A stretch of DNA of 64,000 bases. Source: Debaryomyces hansenii CBS767. Lineage: Eukaryota > Ascomycota > Pichiomycetes > Serinales > Debaryomycetaceae. Below are positions 38,039-48,129 of this stretch, piece by piece. The notes under the pieces were generated by a model. That model saw nothing but the letters and a program-made list of their open reading frames with translations. It ran no database searches and was not told where the DNA came from. The translations under genes and the position numbers were made by a program. Position 1 is the first letter of the stretch, and each line of letters begins with the position of its first letter. The stretch is from positions 310,001 through 374,000 of the forward strand of contig NC_006049.2 of the NCBI RefSeq assembly GCF_000006445.2, read 5' to 3'.

Positions 38039-39085
38039 TTAGTTGTACTTATTCTCAATCAAAAATAATTTTAATTCATTTGGGACGTTAGCATCGAACC
38101 CATGCCTTGTAATTAAATCGTATAGTGGTTTTGGTAGCTCAGGGATGAAACTTAGACTCAATTTTATGATTTCATTTTCTTCCAAGGGTGGGAAATTTCT
38201 TAATATTTTCATGGGTTGCTGGGTCTTCAATAATATTGATCTATGACTTATCAACTGTGCAACTATAAACAAAATGTTCATGTGGGTCCCGTATGCAAAT
38301 AAGAAGTCCCATAGCTTGAGAACTGATTTTAACGGTGGTGTACATGCGCATAACGTTAGCACCGATGGAAATGCATAGATTTCAGCCTTTAAAAACTTCG
38401 AATCGAGATAATCACTTAGCACCGGGTCGATGATCTTGAGAACTACATCAACAAGACTGAGTCCCGTATGGACACCATCTAGGTTTGGCATTATGTACTG
38501 CGGTATCTGCTTTGTGATCAAATGATGCAATATTGCAAAAGCTTGAGGTTCACTCTTCTGGCATGCATAGGCTATGGGAGCCAACAAAACATTCATCCCT
38601 TGCACATACCCCACCCTGTTGTCAACTGTGATCGCCGTGGCCGATAAGATCCGCACCAACGACTGTTCCAGCACTTTCTGATGAAAATTCTTATCGTTCA
38701 TTAATGTTCTGAACGTATCATTTTTGATTTTCTGGTACAACTCGGGTGACAAATGGTCGACTGTATCATCCATGATTTCCCTATACATATCTGTTGAAAA
38801 CGTTGGCACACGACAAAGAATTGACCATACATAGCATCTGTACGGACACAGATCATACCCGGGTGGTGTTGACAAACCTTCAATAAGAATCATATATCTC
38901 AACTGAGACAAACTATTTTCAAGAAAAAGTTGGGGGGAACTGATAAATTGCTCTATTGAGTCCTTCTTCCTCCCCTTTATTTGCATATTACTACCCTGAT
39001 CCATTATCTTATTCCCATTCATCATACTGAATAAATCCTCTTTGACTAGTATTTGTGAACATAAACATAAGTTCGCAACGCTCAT
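38039..39085 (-). CDS. BUB2: Mitotic-exit GAP subunit Bub2 (TBC domain)
   Basis: 348 residues. The TBC domain begins with SLSQLRYMILIEGL; the arginine-finger segment is KNDTFRTLMND and the glutamine-finger segment YVQGMNVLLAPIAY. The C-terminal WDFLFAYGTHMNILFIVAQL matches Bub2. Bub2 with Bfa1 inhibits the GTPase Tem1 and holds mitotic exit until the spindle is positioned. An N-terminal extension of about 45 residues precedes the usual start; a later Met (about residue 21) is a possible alternative. MUD2 lies convergent, only 6 bp between stops. It is divergent from YOS1 across 110 bp. Confidence 0.92.
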   Translation of the reverse strand: MSVANLCLCSQILVKEDLFSMMNGNKIMDQGSNMQIKGRKKDSIEQFISSPQLFLENSLSQLRYMILIEGLSTPPGYDLCPYRCYVWSILCRVPTFSTDMYREIMDDTVDHLSPELYQKIKNDTFRTLMNDKNFHQKVLEQSLVRILSATAITVDNRVGYVQGMNVLLAPIAYACQKSEPQAFAILHHLITKQIPQYIMPNLDGVHTGLSLVDVVLKIIDPVLSDYLDSKFLKAEIYAFPSVLTLCACTPPLKSVLKLWDFLFAYGTHMNILFIVAQLISHRSILLKTQQPMKILRNFPPLEENEIIKLSLSFIPELPKPLYDLITRHGFDANVPNELKLFLIENKYN

Positions 39086-39195
39086 AATTTACATTTTTCC
39101 TAATTGCAAGTTAGCTACGAACGTCAACTTGTCAAATATATATAAGACTTCCTTCCTTTCTATACTAAGCAAGTGAAAAATATAAGAAATAGCAA

Positions 39196-39474
39196 ATGTT
39201 CGGACTCGGGAAGTTGTTGTACGTGATTATATTGACAGTCAACGGTATAGCAGTTCTTAGTGAGGATAGATTTTTGAACAGAATAGGATGGGGATCTAGC
39301 ACGTCCAACAATCCATCTCAGCCATACCTGCAATTCTCTACGTCGATGCAAAGTGAAGGAACGTCGGTTAAAACAAGGATGATCAATCTTATAAGTGCAG
39401 TGAGGACTCTTATGAGATTGCCATTGATTTTCATCAATGTGGTAGTGATCTTCTACGAGTTAGTATTGGGTTAA
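39196..39474 (+). CDS. YOS1: ER-to-Golgi transport protein Yos1 (IER3IP1 family)
   Basis: 92 residues. MFGLGKLLYVIILTVNGIAVLSEDRFL and the C-terminal LMRLPLIFINVVVIFYELVLG form the two transmembrane segments with the family hallmark AVLSEDRFLNRIGWG. Yos1 works with Yip1 and Yif1 in COPII vesicle traffic. As I recall, S. cerevisiae YOS1 has an intron near the start; here the frame is uninterrupted. All family positions appear intact. Confidence 0.95.
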   Translation: MFGLGKLLYVIILTVNGIAVLSEDRFLNRIGWGSSTSNNPSQPYLQFSTSMQSEGTSVKTRMINLISAVRTLMRLPLIFINVVVIFYELVLG

Positions 39475-39656
39475 GTTAGCAATCAGAGTGGCCGCTCCAC
39501 TCTTGTATATTATTAATTACACGGTTCAATTTACGTTATAAATCTATTTATTAAACTACTGTACATTTGTGCGTCCAATAGAAGTATTGATCGCAAGTTA
39601 TGGAATCGGAACAATCGATGTGGGATCGTACGCGTGTTTGATTATCCATTGGGTCT

Positions 39657-40112
39657 TTAGGACTCGTTTTTCACCTCACTAGTGCTGTGTAACCGGTCTC
39701 TCGATTTCTTGAATAATTCCTCTTGTTGCTTTAACAATTCCTCTTCGGTCAATCCCGAGTTTTGGAACTTGTTGTTCTTCTTTTCTTTTCCCTTCAAAAG
39801 CTCTTTATGTTCATCCAAGATTCTGTTAATAATCTCGAGGTAGTTGTGGAAACCCAATTCCTCCAATGCTTTCACAACGTGATCCGATGCTATGGTTTTC
39901 TTAGCTTCTTTTTCCGCTATATCATTCAGCTGCGTAGACAAAATCATTATAAATTCTATACTGCATTCTGTTATGGCTTCCCTGGCTTCTTTGGAAATTG
40001 CAATATCTTTAGGTAATATTTCCCCTATGATTTTCTGAGCCGTGGCCTTTGGGAGGGATAAATCTTCTCCGCTACTGCTTGGATAATCCGACATATTGAT
40101 GTTTGTTACCAT
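39657..40112 (-). CDS. NCB2: NC2 beta/Dr1 transcription regulator
   Basis: 151 residues. A histone fold (about 18-95) starts with LSLPKATAQKIIGEILPKDIAISKEARE and continues ECSIEFIMILSTQLNDIAEKEAKKTIASDHVVKALEELGF, the Dr1/NC2-beta signature. The C-terminus GLTEEELLKQQEELFKKSRDRLH is also conserved. With NC2-alpha (Bur6) it binds TBP-DNA and represses or modulates Pol II initiation. The ATG at 40112 adds six residues before a second Met (MSDYPSSS); either could be used. Upstream 945 bp lie before the divergent UTP5. Confidence 0.96.
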   Translation of the reverse strand: MVTNINMSDYPSSSGEDLSLPKATAQKIIGEILPKDIAISKEAREAITECSIEFIMILSTQLNDIAEKEAKKTIASDHVVKALEELGFHNYLEIINRILDEHKELLKGKEKKNNKFQNSGLTEEELLKQQEELFKKSRDRLHSTSEVKNES

Positions 40113-40377
40113 TTATTTTGTTTCTCAAGCATGGGATTTTGGGGGCCTTTTATATTCTTTGCCCTATTACGTAATCAATATACATCACTTTCATTTGCAG
40201 CAACTCTGGAACATAACAATAACATCACTCTTACTGATGATGGTAATGATGAACCATCACCTGGCAAGTTGTAGGAGAATATATGTCTTATCTACTTAGA
40301 ATACGCATACGCTTACAAGGACATGATAAGCGTTTCACGGGATATATGGGATAATTAAGTTCTAAAAACAGGCGCCA

Positions 40378-40716
40378 TGGTGGATTTAGAATTAAAGCCT
40401 TCAGAAAGCCTTAAATGAAGGTACACCATACCAAAAGATTAGGATGTGGTATAGGAAGCCCTTAGTTGATTTTCGGAAAGATTCTGGGGTTACTTGATGT
40501 TTTGAACGATTTGCTTACGAATTTAACAAATAGCCGCCACGAGAAAAATCAGTCATTGATACGATAGCAATTGATAACCAAGGCCAATACTTAGCAGTTG
40601 TGCTTTTATTACCTGAAAGCATTGGCTTCGGGCTTAAGAATGATAGAGATGCGATGAGCGATGGTTTCAGAAATCTGAAATTAAGCCATTCACAGGGAAG
40701 CAAATATTTTACCTAG
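40378..40716 (+). pseudogene. Possible decayed gene fragment
   Basis: Three short frames in a row look protein-like but are broken. The first is an ATG frame at 40378 (MVDLELKPSESLK then TGA). The second is a frame with KVHHTKRLGCGIGSP, stop, then LIFGKILGLLDVLNDLL. The third is a frame from 40534 with DTIAIDNQGQYLAVVLL and PESIGFGLKNDRDAMSDGF ending at a TAG near 40716. Joining them needs stop read-through and at least one frame change. I do not recognise the family. This may be coincidence in a region with slightly higher GC than its surroundings. Confidence 0.3.
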
Positions 40717-40864
40717 GGCTGCTTTATTATTCAGTACTGGTGGGTGAAACTTGGAGATTAGGAATCAATTGCACGTAATCTGAAGCTATGGGTCAGGTCA
40801 AAACTCTTCAGGAGTTTTGGCTGTTAAAAGTCTGATTATATAAGCTTTCATATACTCGCAAAAA

Positions 40865-40897
40865 AATATTTTTCAAAAATTTCTACAGAGCTCATCT
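40865..40897 (+). promoter_or_regulatory. RRPE-like and PAC-like pair upstream of UTP5
   Basis: AAATATTTTTCA at 40865..40876 differs by one base from the RRPE core AAAATTTTTCA, and CTCATC at 40892..40897 is the core of the PAC element (GATGAG). This order and spacing are typical of ribosome-biogenesis genes, and UTP5 belongs to that group. Confidence 0.4.
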
Positions 40898-41058
40898 AGT
40901 TATCAGTTGAATAATAGAAGATTATTGGCTTGTCATAGTAAGAAGTGTCTCATTATAATCAAATAAGTAATCTGCTAAGATATTCAATCCTTCAATACTT
41001 GAACTTGCTCCTTTGTATAATACGGTTAGAAAACACATAAATCACACAAGACAGAGAC

Positions 41059-43095
41059 ATGGCATCGACAGGACCTTTAATAAATGCCAAATTTGATCCA
41101 ACAAATACTTACTTAGCATCGGGGGTTATTGCATTAGATACGCATCAAGTAAGAGTACAATCTATAAATCCGTCACAATCGTCGTTGAATTCATCGTTCA
41201 GCTTAGACAAATCGTCAAGGTTAACGGCATTATCATGGATATCATACAACGAAAACCAGCTCATCGCCATAGGATTAAGTAAGGGATCGATCCTTGTATA
41301 TTCTCCTTTAACCAATGAAATAATATCAGAATTAGTTACTCCAACTAACTTATCTATCCAAGATTTCCACTATTCTAAATTAACTCAAAGTGGATGGTCT
41401 TGTGATATCGGTGGAAACATTCATGAATGGGATTTAACAAATTTTAAGTTGTTACAAAGCTTTGCCATCAATGATTTGTTAGAATCATCTGAGAATATTT
41501 CTAGAATCTCGACCGTGCTTTACGAAGAAAAAGCTCATTTGTTGCTCGGTTCCCATTCAGTTTATCTTATAGAGATTGAAGGAAGACAAATCCTCAAAAC
41601 CTTCCCTGCTCATGTTCAGCCAATAGAAACTATCTACCCAATCCCAAATAATAATGATTTATTCCTTACTAGTGCTGTTGACGACAGATTCATTAATTTA
41701 TATTCGATTTCCAAGCAGAATACCAAGGCAGTGTTTGTGGCTCAAGCGTCTATTTTAGATATGACCCTTGGAATAAAGAATGAAAATTCATCAGTTTTAG
41801 TAATGCTTACTGAAAATGGCTCTTTAGAAGTCTTCAATAACCCATTATCAAGCGATGCTCCGGTATCGGCAAATATTCATTCCAAAAAGAAGAGAAGACA
41901 ACAATTATCTACAGTTCAATCTCGTTCTTCAAATGCAACTGTTAAGTTGGCTAGACCAAAAGATGAAATTAAAAGTGGCGTTGATATGGGTTTATCTATA
42001 ACTGCAGTGTCCGTAAATGATGACTCTATTCTTTTATCATGGTTGGAAAATGCTAATTTGCTGTACTTTGAATCTATTAAATGGTTGAACGAATCGGGCG
42101 AAGCGATTTTAGATAACTCGGTTACTATTGAAAAGTCGAAACCAGATTTAAAGACTACGAGCCATTCTGATTATGGTCATGATATCGCAGCATCTAAACA
42201 TTATAATGAAGGAAATGCAATTGTCACTGATGGCTCAAACTTCAAAGATTTGGACAATGAAAGTGACAACGAAGAGCAAGAAGAAGAGACATTAGCAGAA
42301 AAATTGGAAAAGTTGTCAACTGACCAAAAACCAAAGCAGGCTAATCCAAATAAAAGAAAGTTAGGTAGCAAAAACGCTCCTGCAACCTTGACTATCGTTC
42401 TTTCTCAATCTTTAAAGAGTAATGACCATTCATTGTTAGAAACTGTTTTAAGTAACCGTGACCCTCATATTATTCAAAGTACCATTAGTAGATTGGACTC
42501 ATCATTAGCTGTCGTTCTATTAGACAGATTAGCTGAAAGAATTACGCGTCAAACTTCTAGATTTGACCAATTAAACTATTGGTTGAAATGGATTATAATT
42601 ATTCATGGAGGTGTTTTGACATCATTCCCAAATTTGAATATAAAGTTATCAAACTTGCATGCAATCTTATCCAAAAAGGCAGATACATTACCTAGATTAT
42701 TGGAATTACAAGGAAGATTAAATATGTTATACCAGCAGAATGATTTGAAGAAAGAGATTCTCAGGGACGATTTCAATGATGATTCTGAAAACGAGGAAAG
42801 TGACGTGGAATATGTAGAAGAATTAGATGATGCAGAATTACTTCAAGATGGTCAAGATGAAAGTGATGATGCAATGGATATCATAAATGGTCAAGATGAT
42901 TATTTGGATTCTGATATTGAAAATGAAAGCCAAGATGAAGGGGAAAGTGAAAGCGAAGTTGAAGACGAAAAACCAAGAGATGTAACGAAGTCTGTTATGG
43001 ATTTAGAAAATCCTGAAGATGAAGAAGCTTATAGTGATATCGAAATTGCGGTTAAGAATGACGATATATCAGAAGACGACGAAGAAGATAAATAA
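41059..43095 (+). CDS. UTP5: U3 snoRNP/t-UTP component Utp5 (WDR43 homologue)
   Basis: 678 residues. The N-terminal half is a WD40-type propeller (for example LIAIGLSKGSILVYSP; GWSCDIGGNIHEWDL; LFLTSAVDDRFINLYSI). A Lys/Ser-rich linker follows, then the Utp12 domain (about 440-560; LETVLSNRDPHIIQSTISRLD, LLDRLAERITRQTSRFDQLNYWLKWI split across the region). The C-terminal 110 residues are strongly acidic. Utp5 belongs to the t-UTP/UTP-A complex that begins SSU-processome assembly on pre-rRNA. S. cerevisiae Utp5 is 643 residues. The start ATG has good context. Confidence 0.94.
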   Translation: MASTGPLINAKFDPTNTYLASGVIALDTHQVRVQSINPSQSSLNSSFSLDKSSRLTALSWISYNENQLIAIGLSKGSILVYSPLTNEIISELVTPTNLSIQDFHYSKLTQSGWSCDIGGNIHEWDLTNFKLLQSFAINDLLESSENISRISTVLYEEKAHLLLGSHSVYLIEIEGRQILKTFPAHVQPIETIYPIPNNNDLFLTSAVDDRFINLYSISKQNTKAVFVAQASILDMTLGIKNENSSVLVMLTENGSLEVFNNPLSSDAPVSANIHSKKKRRQQLSTVQSRSSNATVKLARPKDEIKSGVDMGLSITAVSVNDDSILLSWLENANLLYFESIKWLNESGEAILDNSVTIEKSKPDLKTTSHSDYGHDIAASKHYNEGNAIVTDGSNFKDLDNESDNEEQEEETLAEKLEKLSTDQKPKQANPNKRKLGSKNAPATLTIVLSQSLKSNDHSLLETVLSNRDPHIIQSTISRLDSSLAVVLLDRLAERITRQTSRFDQLNYWLKWIIIIHGGVLTSFPNLNIKLSNLHAILSKKADTLPRLLELQGRLNMLYQQNDLKKEILRDDFNDDSENEESDVEYVEELDDAELLQDGQDESDDAMDIINGQDDYLDSDIENESQDEGESESEVEDEKPRDVTKSVMDLENPEDEEAYSDIEIAVKNDDISEDDEEDK

Positions 43096-43263
43096 TCGTC
43101 TGATTCAAAAGTTAACAATAGCATTGAGAAATTCAAGTCAACCAGCCCTAGTATACGTAACATGTCCTTTATAGAAATGATATTAATATTATTGAAATTA
43201 ATAGTTACGACTTGAATAATTTTTGTAGATCAATACACACGTATATTTTTTAAATCGCAAAAT

Positions 43264-43281
43264 ATGTATGAAAAATTATGA
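43264..43281 (+). promoter_or_regulatory. Short uORF overlapping the SMP3 start
   Basis: ATG TAT GAA AAA TTA TGA starts 4 nt before the first SMP3 ATG (43268) and runs past it in another frame. If both ATGs are in the mRNA, initiation at 43264 would block the 43268 start. That favours a downstream start for SMP3, such as 43307. Confidence 0.4.
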
Positions 43282-44914
43282 CCAGTATAAAGAATTCTTT
43301 AGTAGCATGTCGTTGAGTCTTGATTTTAATTGGAGATATGTATACTTAATAGCAATTGGGTTAAAATTTGTACTTGCGTTATCCAATTCTTATATTCATC
43401 CCGATGAACATTTCCAAAGCTTTGAAGTTTTAACTAATAAAATTTTCAGCTTCACTACAACTACACCATGGGAATTTTCATCTGATACACCAGCAAGAAG
43501 TTTCGGACCGTTATATTTGTTCTACGCCCCATTGTTATATTCAATTAAATTGGTAGGATATGAGCTAAGTCCGTTGCAAATATGGTATATGGCTAGATTG
43601 CAGAATGTTCTAATTGGATGGGTGATTACAGATATGTGCATCTATAGATTATTGCCTACAAAACCAGAAAGAATAAAGGGGTTATTTTATACGCTGACAT
43701 CCTACATTACATTAGTATATCAATCTCATTGCTTCTCCAATAGTATTGAAACCTGGTTGGTGTTGATTTGTGTATTGGTTATCAATGATTTACGGTTCAT
43801 TCAAGAGCTGAATGTGCCAGAATTGCAAAGCCAACGTCAATATCAAAAATTATTCTGGTTTGGGGCTCTCGTATCCATTGGTATATTCAATAGGATTACG
43901 TTTCCGGCATTCTTAGCTCTCCCATCGCTTTACTTAATGAAGTACTTCAGGCACAATAAGATGAGTGCCATATTCTCTTTATTAGGATTTATGCTTCCAA
44001 CCATAGCCATTATTTTGCTTGACACGTTTGAGTTTAATGGTTCCATAGATGACATTTTAAAGCACCCACTTGATTTCAACAGTTACGTGATAACTCCATT
44101 GAACAACCTTATTTATAATTCAAAAGTAGAGAATTTATCAAATCATGGGCTCCATCCTTATTACACCCATCTACTAGTCAATTTACCGCAGATTTTGGGT
44201 CCTGGTTTATTCTTCATGGTTTCTAATTTTAAAAACCAGTATTGGAAAACTACACCATTTTTAGCTGTTATAAGTGGTGTATCTGTATTGTCGCTTATTC
44301 CTCATCAAGAATTGAGATTCTTAATACCAATCGTACCACTAGTGTGCTGTTGTTTTGACTTGAAGAATATTTCGTCTGCATCCAAGGGAGAAAGAATTAC
44401 CAAGGCACCTCCCATGGTCTCTGTCTTGATGAATTTATGGTACCTTTTCAATATTTTATTAGCAGTATTAATGGGGGTGTATCATCAAGGAGGTATAGTT
44501 CCAGCATTGGATTACTTTCATAGTAACATATTTCAGGAAAATTCTAGACAGTCAGTCCAGATTTGGTGGAGAACTTACTCGCCACCACCATGGATTCTTG
44601 GTGACAAGCTAGATACGCTCCAGGTTTTAACAGTAACCGATGATTCTCCACAATTTGAATTAGATTCTTCAAAATCCAATTATTTAATAGATGCGATGGG
44701 CAGCGACTATACACATGTTTCAAAGTTAATCGAGAGTTTCAAAGATTTCAGTGGATCTATTTATTTGATTGCTCCTATTGCTTCTATCCGCAAGCACTAT
44801 GATATTAGTATGCATCAAGTATGGAATTATACTCATCATTTGGATTTAGATCACATTGATTTTTCAGATTTCCAAAGTTTGAAGCCTGGGTTAGGAATCT
44901 ATGAATTATTATGA
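43268..44914 (+). CDS. SMP3: GPI mannosyltransferase 4 (Smp3, GT22 family)
   Basis: 548 residues from 43268, or 535 from the in-frame ATG at 43307 (MSLSLDFNWRYVYL), which I find equally likely. The GT22 catalytic loop is SYIHPDEHFQSFE; further blocks SHCFSNSIETWLVLICVL and LIPHQELRFLIP (HQELRF) are typical of Smp3/PIG-Z/ALG9 enzymes. It has many hydrophobic segments and lies in the ER membrane, adding the fourth mannose to the GPI anchor from dolichol-phosphate mannose. It is convergent with RPT3, with 61 bp between stops. Confidence 0.93.
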   Translation: MKNYDQYKEFFSSMSLSLDFNWRYVYLIAIGLKFVLALSNSYIHPDEHFQSFEVLTNKIFSFTTTTPWEFSSDTPARSFGPLYLFYAPLLYSIKLVGYELSPLQIWYMARLQNVLIGWVITDMCIYRLLPTKPERIKGLFYTLTSYITLVYQSHCFSNSIETWLVLICVLVINDLRFIQELNVPELQSQRQYQKLFWFGALVSIGIFNRITFPAFLALPSLYLMKYFRHNKMSAIFSLLGFMLPTIAIILLDTFEFNGSIDDILKHPLDFNSYVITPLNNLIYNSKVENLSNHGLHPYYTHLLVNLPQILGPGLFFMVSNFKNQYWKTTPFLAVISGVSVLSLIPHQELRFLIPIVPLVCCCFDLKNISSASKGERITKAPPMVSVLMNLWYLFNILLAVLMGVYHQGGIVPALDYFHSNIFQENSRQSVQIWWRTYSPPPWILGDKLDTLQVLTVTDDSPQFELDSSKSNYLIDAMGSDYTHVSKLIESFKDFSGSIYLIAPIASIRKHYDISMHQVWNYTHHLDLDHIDFSDFQSLKPGLGIYELL

Positions 44915-44975
44915 AATTGTATATATTATTTTACAAATTATTTAATTATAAATTTAAATGAAAATCTATACGAAA

Positions 44976-46226
44976 TCATTTGTAGAAATCGAATTTGTCA
45001 TGTTCAGTTCCAGATTTGACTTGAGATGTGTATGCTTCTTCCAAGTCACTTTGCAATATCATATATCTGTTCTTTCTGACAGCTCTTAAACCAGCTTCTT
45101 GCATAATTGCAGCAATAACAGCACCAGACAAAGGATCATTTCTTATAATCAAAGAGTCTAAATCAGCCTCAGGAGCTAAAGCCATGTTTGATGCTATAGT
45201 AGAAAAGATCAATCTTCTTTCTCTTCTATCTTTTAATGATGGGAATTCAATCTTTCTATCTAATCTACCAGGTCTTAATAACGCTGGATCTAAAGTATCA
45301 TGTCTATTTGTTGCCATTATAACTTTAACAGTAGAATTTTGATCGAAACCATCCATTTGATTTAATAATTCCAACAATATTCTTTGCACTTCCCTATCAG
45401 CACCCGTCTGAGCGTCGAATCTCTTAGTTGCAATTGCATCAATTTCATCTATAAAAATGATAGCAGGAGAGTTTTCTCTAGCCAATCTGAAAACATCTCT
45501 CACCATTCTTGGACCTTCACCCAAATACTTCTGGACGAACTCGGAACCATTAATTCTGATGAAAGACGCAGTGGATGAATTAGCTACCGCCTTCACCAAC
45601 ATGGTCTTACCGGTACCTGGTGGCCCGTACAACAAAACCCCTCTTGGAGGATCAATACCGATCTGCGAATACAAATCACCCTGAGTTAACGGCAATTCAA
45701 CCGCTTCCCTGATTTCTTGTTTCTGCATATCCAACCCCCCAACGTCAGCATACGTGACATCCGGTTTTTGCTCGTCTCCAACAATAGAGATCGACGAATC
45801 TGCTTCAGGTGGTAAAGTGTCGACTAACGCATTGGAATGACGATGTAATGCTACTGATGACGATGGTTTCAACAATTCTCGATCCAATGTTGACAATATC
45901 CTTACTACATAGTTGGATCCAGTAGTCGACGAAACAATACCCGTATTCTCGTCAATTGGCTCGAGAAACTGTCCAATCACCAATGGAACCGACTTGATTC
46001 TCTTAACCTCTTCTTGTGCCCTCACTAACTCCCTTTTTAAGTGACGCTGTTCATCTTTGATATAATCTTCCTGTAACATCAACAAGTCCAATTCCTTCTC
46101 TAATTTCTTCAACTTCAAATATACATCGGAATTCTCCTCATTATGGTTAGGCTTGATATTACCCTTATTGTTTATTGGAATGTGTACTTGTTTACCGTTA
46201 GATTCATAGATACCAAGTTCTTCCAT
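44976..46226 (-). CDS. RPT3: 26S proteasome regulatory AAA ATPase Rpt3
   Basis: 416 residues. N-terminal coiled coil (about 35-78), OB domain ([18 protein letters not shown]), then the AAA module: Walker A GPPGTGKT at 201-208, Walker B IIFIDE at 256-261, arginine-finger segment [14 protein letters not shown]. The C-terminus FDFYK carries the HbYX motif that docks into the 20S alpha ring. Rpt3 is one of six ATPases of the 19S base. Everything needed for activity is intact. A partial PACE-like sequence upstream is noted among the rejected items. Confidence 0.97.
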   Translation of the reverse strand: MEELGIYESNGKQVHIPINNKGNIKPNHNEENSDVYLKLKKLEKELDLLMLQEDYIKDEQRHLKRELVRAQEEVKRIKSVPLVIGQFLEPIDENTGIVSSTTGSNYVVRILSTLDRELLKPSSSVALHRHSNALVDTLPPEADSSISIVGDEQKPDVTYADVGGLDMQKQEIREAVELPLTQGDLYSQIGIDPPRGVLLYGPPGTGKTMLVKAVANSSTASFIRINGSEFVQKYLGEGPRMVRDVFRLARENSPAIIFIDEIDAIATKRFDAQTGADREVQRILLELLNQMDGFDQNSTVKVIMATNRHDTLDPALLRPGRLDRKIEFPSLKDRRERRLIFSTIASNMALAPEADLDSLIIRNDPLSGAVIAAIMQEAGLRAVRKNRYMILQSDLEEAYTSQVKSGTEHDKFDFYK

Positions 46227-46504
46227 TGTAATTCGTTTTTTTTATCGATTTTTTTCCAACACCGGCTTCGTATGGTGATATGTAAATATCTCGATAAATA
46301 TCTGCTATAGAAACTGAATATTCAATTAATTAATAGTCGATGGATATCGAAAGAATTATCACTATTATCACCAAAAGATTTCAGTGGCAATTGTTCCATG
46401 GGCAAATCACACACACGACCAAATTTATATGCCCGCACATTTTTACTTCATAGTTAAGGAAAGCTAGTTAAATATACATTGTATTTGGTCTATATATACG
46501 TCTA

Positions 46505-47893
46505 TTATTTGAAATATACCGTCAAAATGCTTCCTAAAGCACATCCTAATATTGTAATCGTAGTAGCAAACCAGGCAAACTCGTATTTTTCGAATTGTAG
46601 TGTGCTGATGGTGGATGATCTTAATGCGTTGTAGTGACTGCGAATGGTTGTCTTGAGGCCCTGCCAGGAGTTATCCACTGGAGTCAAGATCATTGGGTAT
46701 ACCGAAGATTTGTTGGGCTCTGAATCGTCGTCGGAATTAAACCACCATGATTTGAGGGTCGAAACAGACTGTTGAGCGGCCGATTCTTTTTGCTGCAATA
46801 TCATTTGGTCCCATTTTCCTTCTTGTACTTCCGACATTTCAAAGATCGCTTGCTTGACTTTGTCTTCAAAGGAGCCGACGAGACGCTTACGTTTCCAGGG
46901 TTCGACCAAGAAGGTTGCGAGGATAAAAAGAAAAAGATTGATGCCCATAAGGATCCATGTACCCCATGTGGAGGCCCTTCTGATCTTATCGGACCATATT
47001 TGTTCCTCGTGGTACCTGGTCAAAATCAGCTGGGTGAGTTTGAGCTGGATGGCATCGACTTTCAGCTCGGCGTCGTTTAGCGCGTTATGCGTATTCAGTT
47101 CTTCTTGTTCGTTGACATGATCGTTACGGTAGAGCGTAGTGAACCGTTCTAGGTCATCTGGGGACCAGTTATGCTTTCTGGTAAGGAGCTCATTGATTTC
47201 TCGCTGCAGCAATGAACGGCGCAAAATAGCCTGGGAGTAAAGATCTTTACATTTCTTAACGTTGTCTTTTTCGTTTTTTAGTTGAACCTCCAAGTCATTG
47301 ATCGATTTTTTCAATTGTTCAATTGACGAGTAGCCTGTGACATCATTAAGAGCCCTCGTGGCTGTGAATATTGTGTCTTGCAACGAATCCAAGTACTCTT
47401 CTAGCTTTTTAGAAAGTTGATATCGTCTCGTTTCTTTCTGCGATGGTAAATTACCGATTTCTCTCTGAATATCTTCACTTATTTCTGATGCAATAATAGA
47501 ACCATCATTTGCCTTTACCTCTTCTTCAGGGGTCGACTTGTCGCTATTACTTACACTGTCCTCTTCTTGCCCTTTTTCTTGGGGTGTTTCCTTACCTTCG
47601 GCCTCTTTCTCATATTTCTCGTAGGCCTTTTGTTCATGCAACTTTTTGTCATGCATTTCCTTCTTTTTACGTAGCTCAGATCCAAAGTTAGTTGTCTCTA
47701 TTATCTCTCTAAGTTTCTCATCATGATGTGACAGCTTTTCGTTCGAATTTGCAATTGGATTGTTGGAACTAGAGAAATTTTTCAGCGAATAAAACCTTAC
47801 TGCCAATGGATTCAATATACAAAAACACAGTCGACTTCTGATCAACCTGTGAGATCTATAAATAGGCCTTATGTTATAAGTTGAAACATTCAT
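46505..47893 (-). CDS. SHE9: Mitochondrial inner-membrane morphology protein She9/Mdm33
   Basis: 462 residues. The N-terminus is basic with mitochondrial-presequence character (MNVSTYNIRPIYRSHRLIRSR). A long charged coiled-coil region (about 55-300) follows, a transmembrane segment (TWILMGINLFLFILATFLV, about 314-332), and a second hydrophobic segment at the C-terminus (ATTITILGCALGSILTVYF). The block RRASTWGTWILMGIN and VEPWKRKRLV are She9 hallmarks. She9/Mdm33 affects inner-membrane shape and fission. Length agrees with S. cerevisiae She9 (456). Confidence 0.93.
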   Translation of the reverse strand: MNVSTYNIRPIYRSHRLIRSRLCFCILNPLAVRFYSLKNFSSSNNPIANSNEKLSHHDEKLREIIETTNFGSELRKKKEMHDKKLHEQKAYEKYEKEAEGKETPQEKGQEEDSVSNSDKSTPEEEVKANDGSIIASEISEDIQREIGNLPSQKETRRYQLSKKLEEYLDSLQDTIFTATRALNDVTGYSSIEQLKKSINDLEVQLKNEKDNVKKCKDLYSQAILRRSLLQREINELLTRKHNWSPDDLERFTTLYRNDHVNEQEELNTHNALNDAELKVDAIQLKLTQLILTRYHEEQIWSDKIRRASTWGTWILMGINLFLFILATFLVEPWKRKRLVGSFEDKVKQAIFEMSEVQEGKWDQMILQQKESAAQQSVSTLKSWWFNSDDDSEPNKSSVYPMILTPVDNSWQGLKTTIRSHYNALRSSTISTLQFEKYEFAWFATTITILGCALGSILTVYFK

Positions 47894-48129
47894 ACGTATG
47901 TATAGTTATTTGTTATCAAATACCAAAAGAAAAAGAAAGTTGATTTCTCCATATTTACTCGAGGTTCCGGTTATCGGGTTCTATTTTTTAAACTGATTTC
48001 TACAAGCCATAATTAAAAGTAAGCCATACATTGGCTTTCTAACGTATTTATAATCATAAAACAACATAAGATCGTTGAAATAGTTAGCTATAAATATATT
48101 TACGCTTAGAACAAATTTTTGTTTCTAAT

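Larger units (their letters stand above)
40113..41058. other. Divergent intergenic region between NCB2 and UTP5
   Basis: 945 bp. The part nearest UTP5 (40860..40900) holds RRPE-like and PAC-like sequences. The middle, about 40378..40716, contains stop-interrupted protein-like frames listed as a possible gene relic. The remainder is AT-rich and featureless. Confidence 0.5.

Noticed and set aside
46383..46391. AGTGGCAAT resembling the Rpn4 PACE element before RPT3
   Set aside because: It matches GGTGGCAAA at only seven of nine positions; CUG-clade Rpn4 sites may differ. Too weak to annotate.
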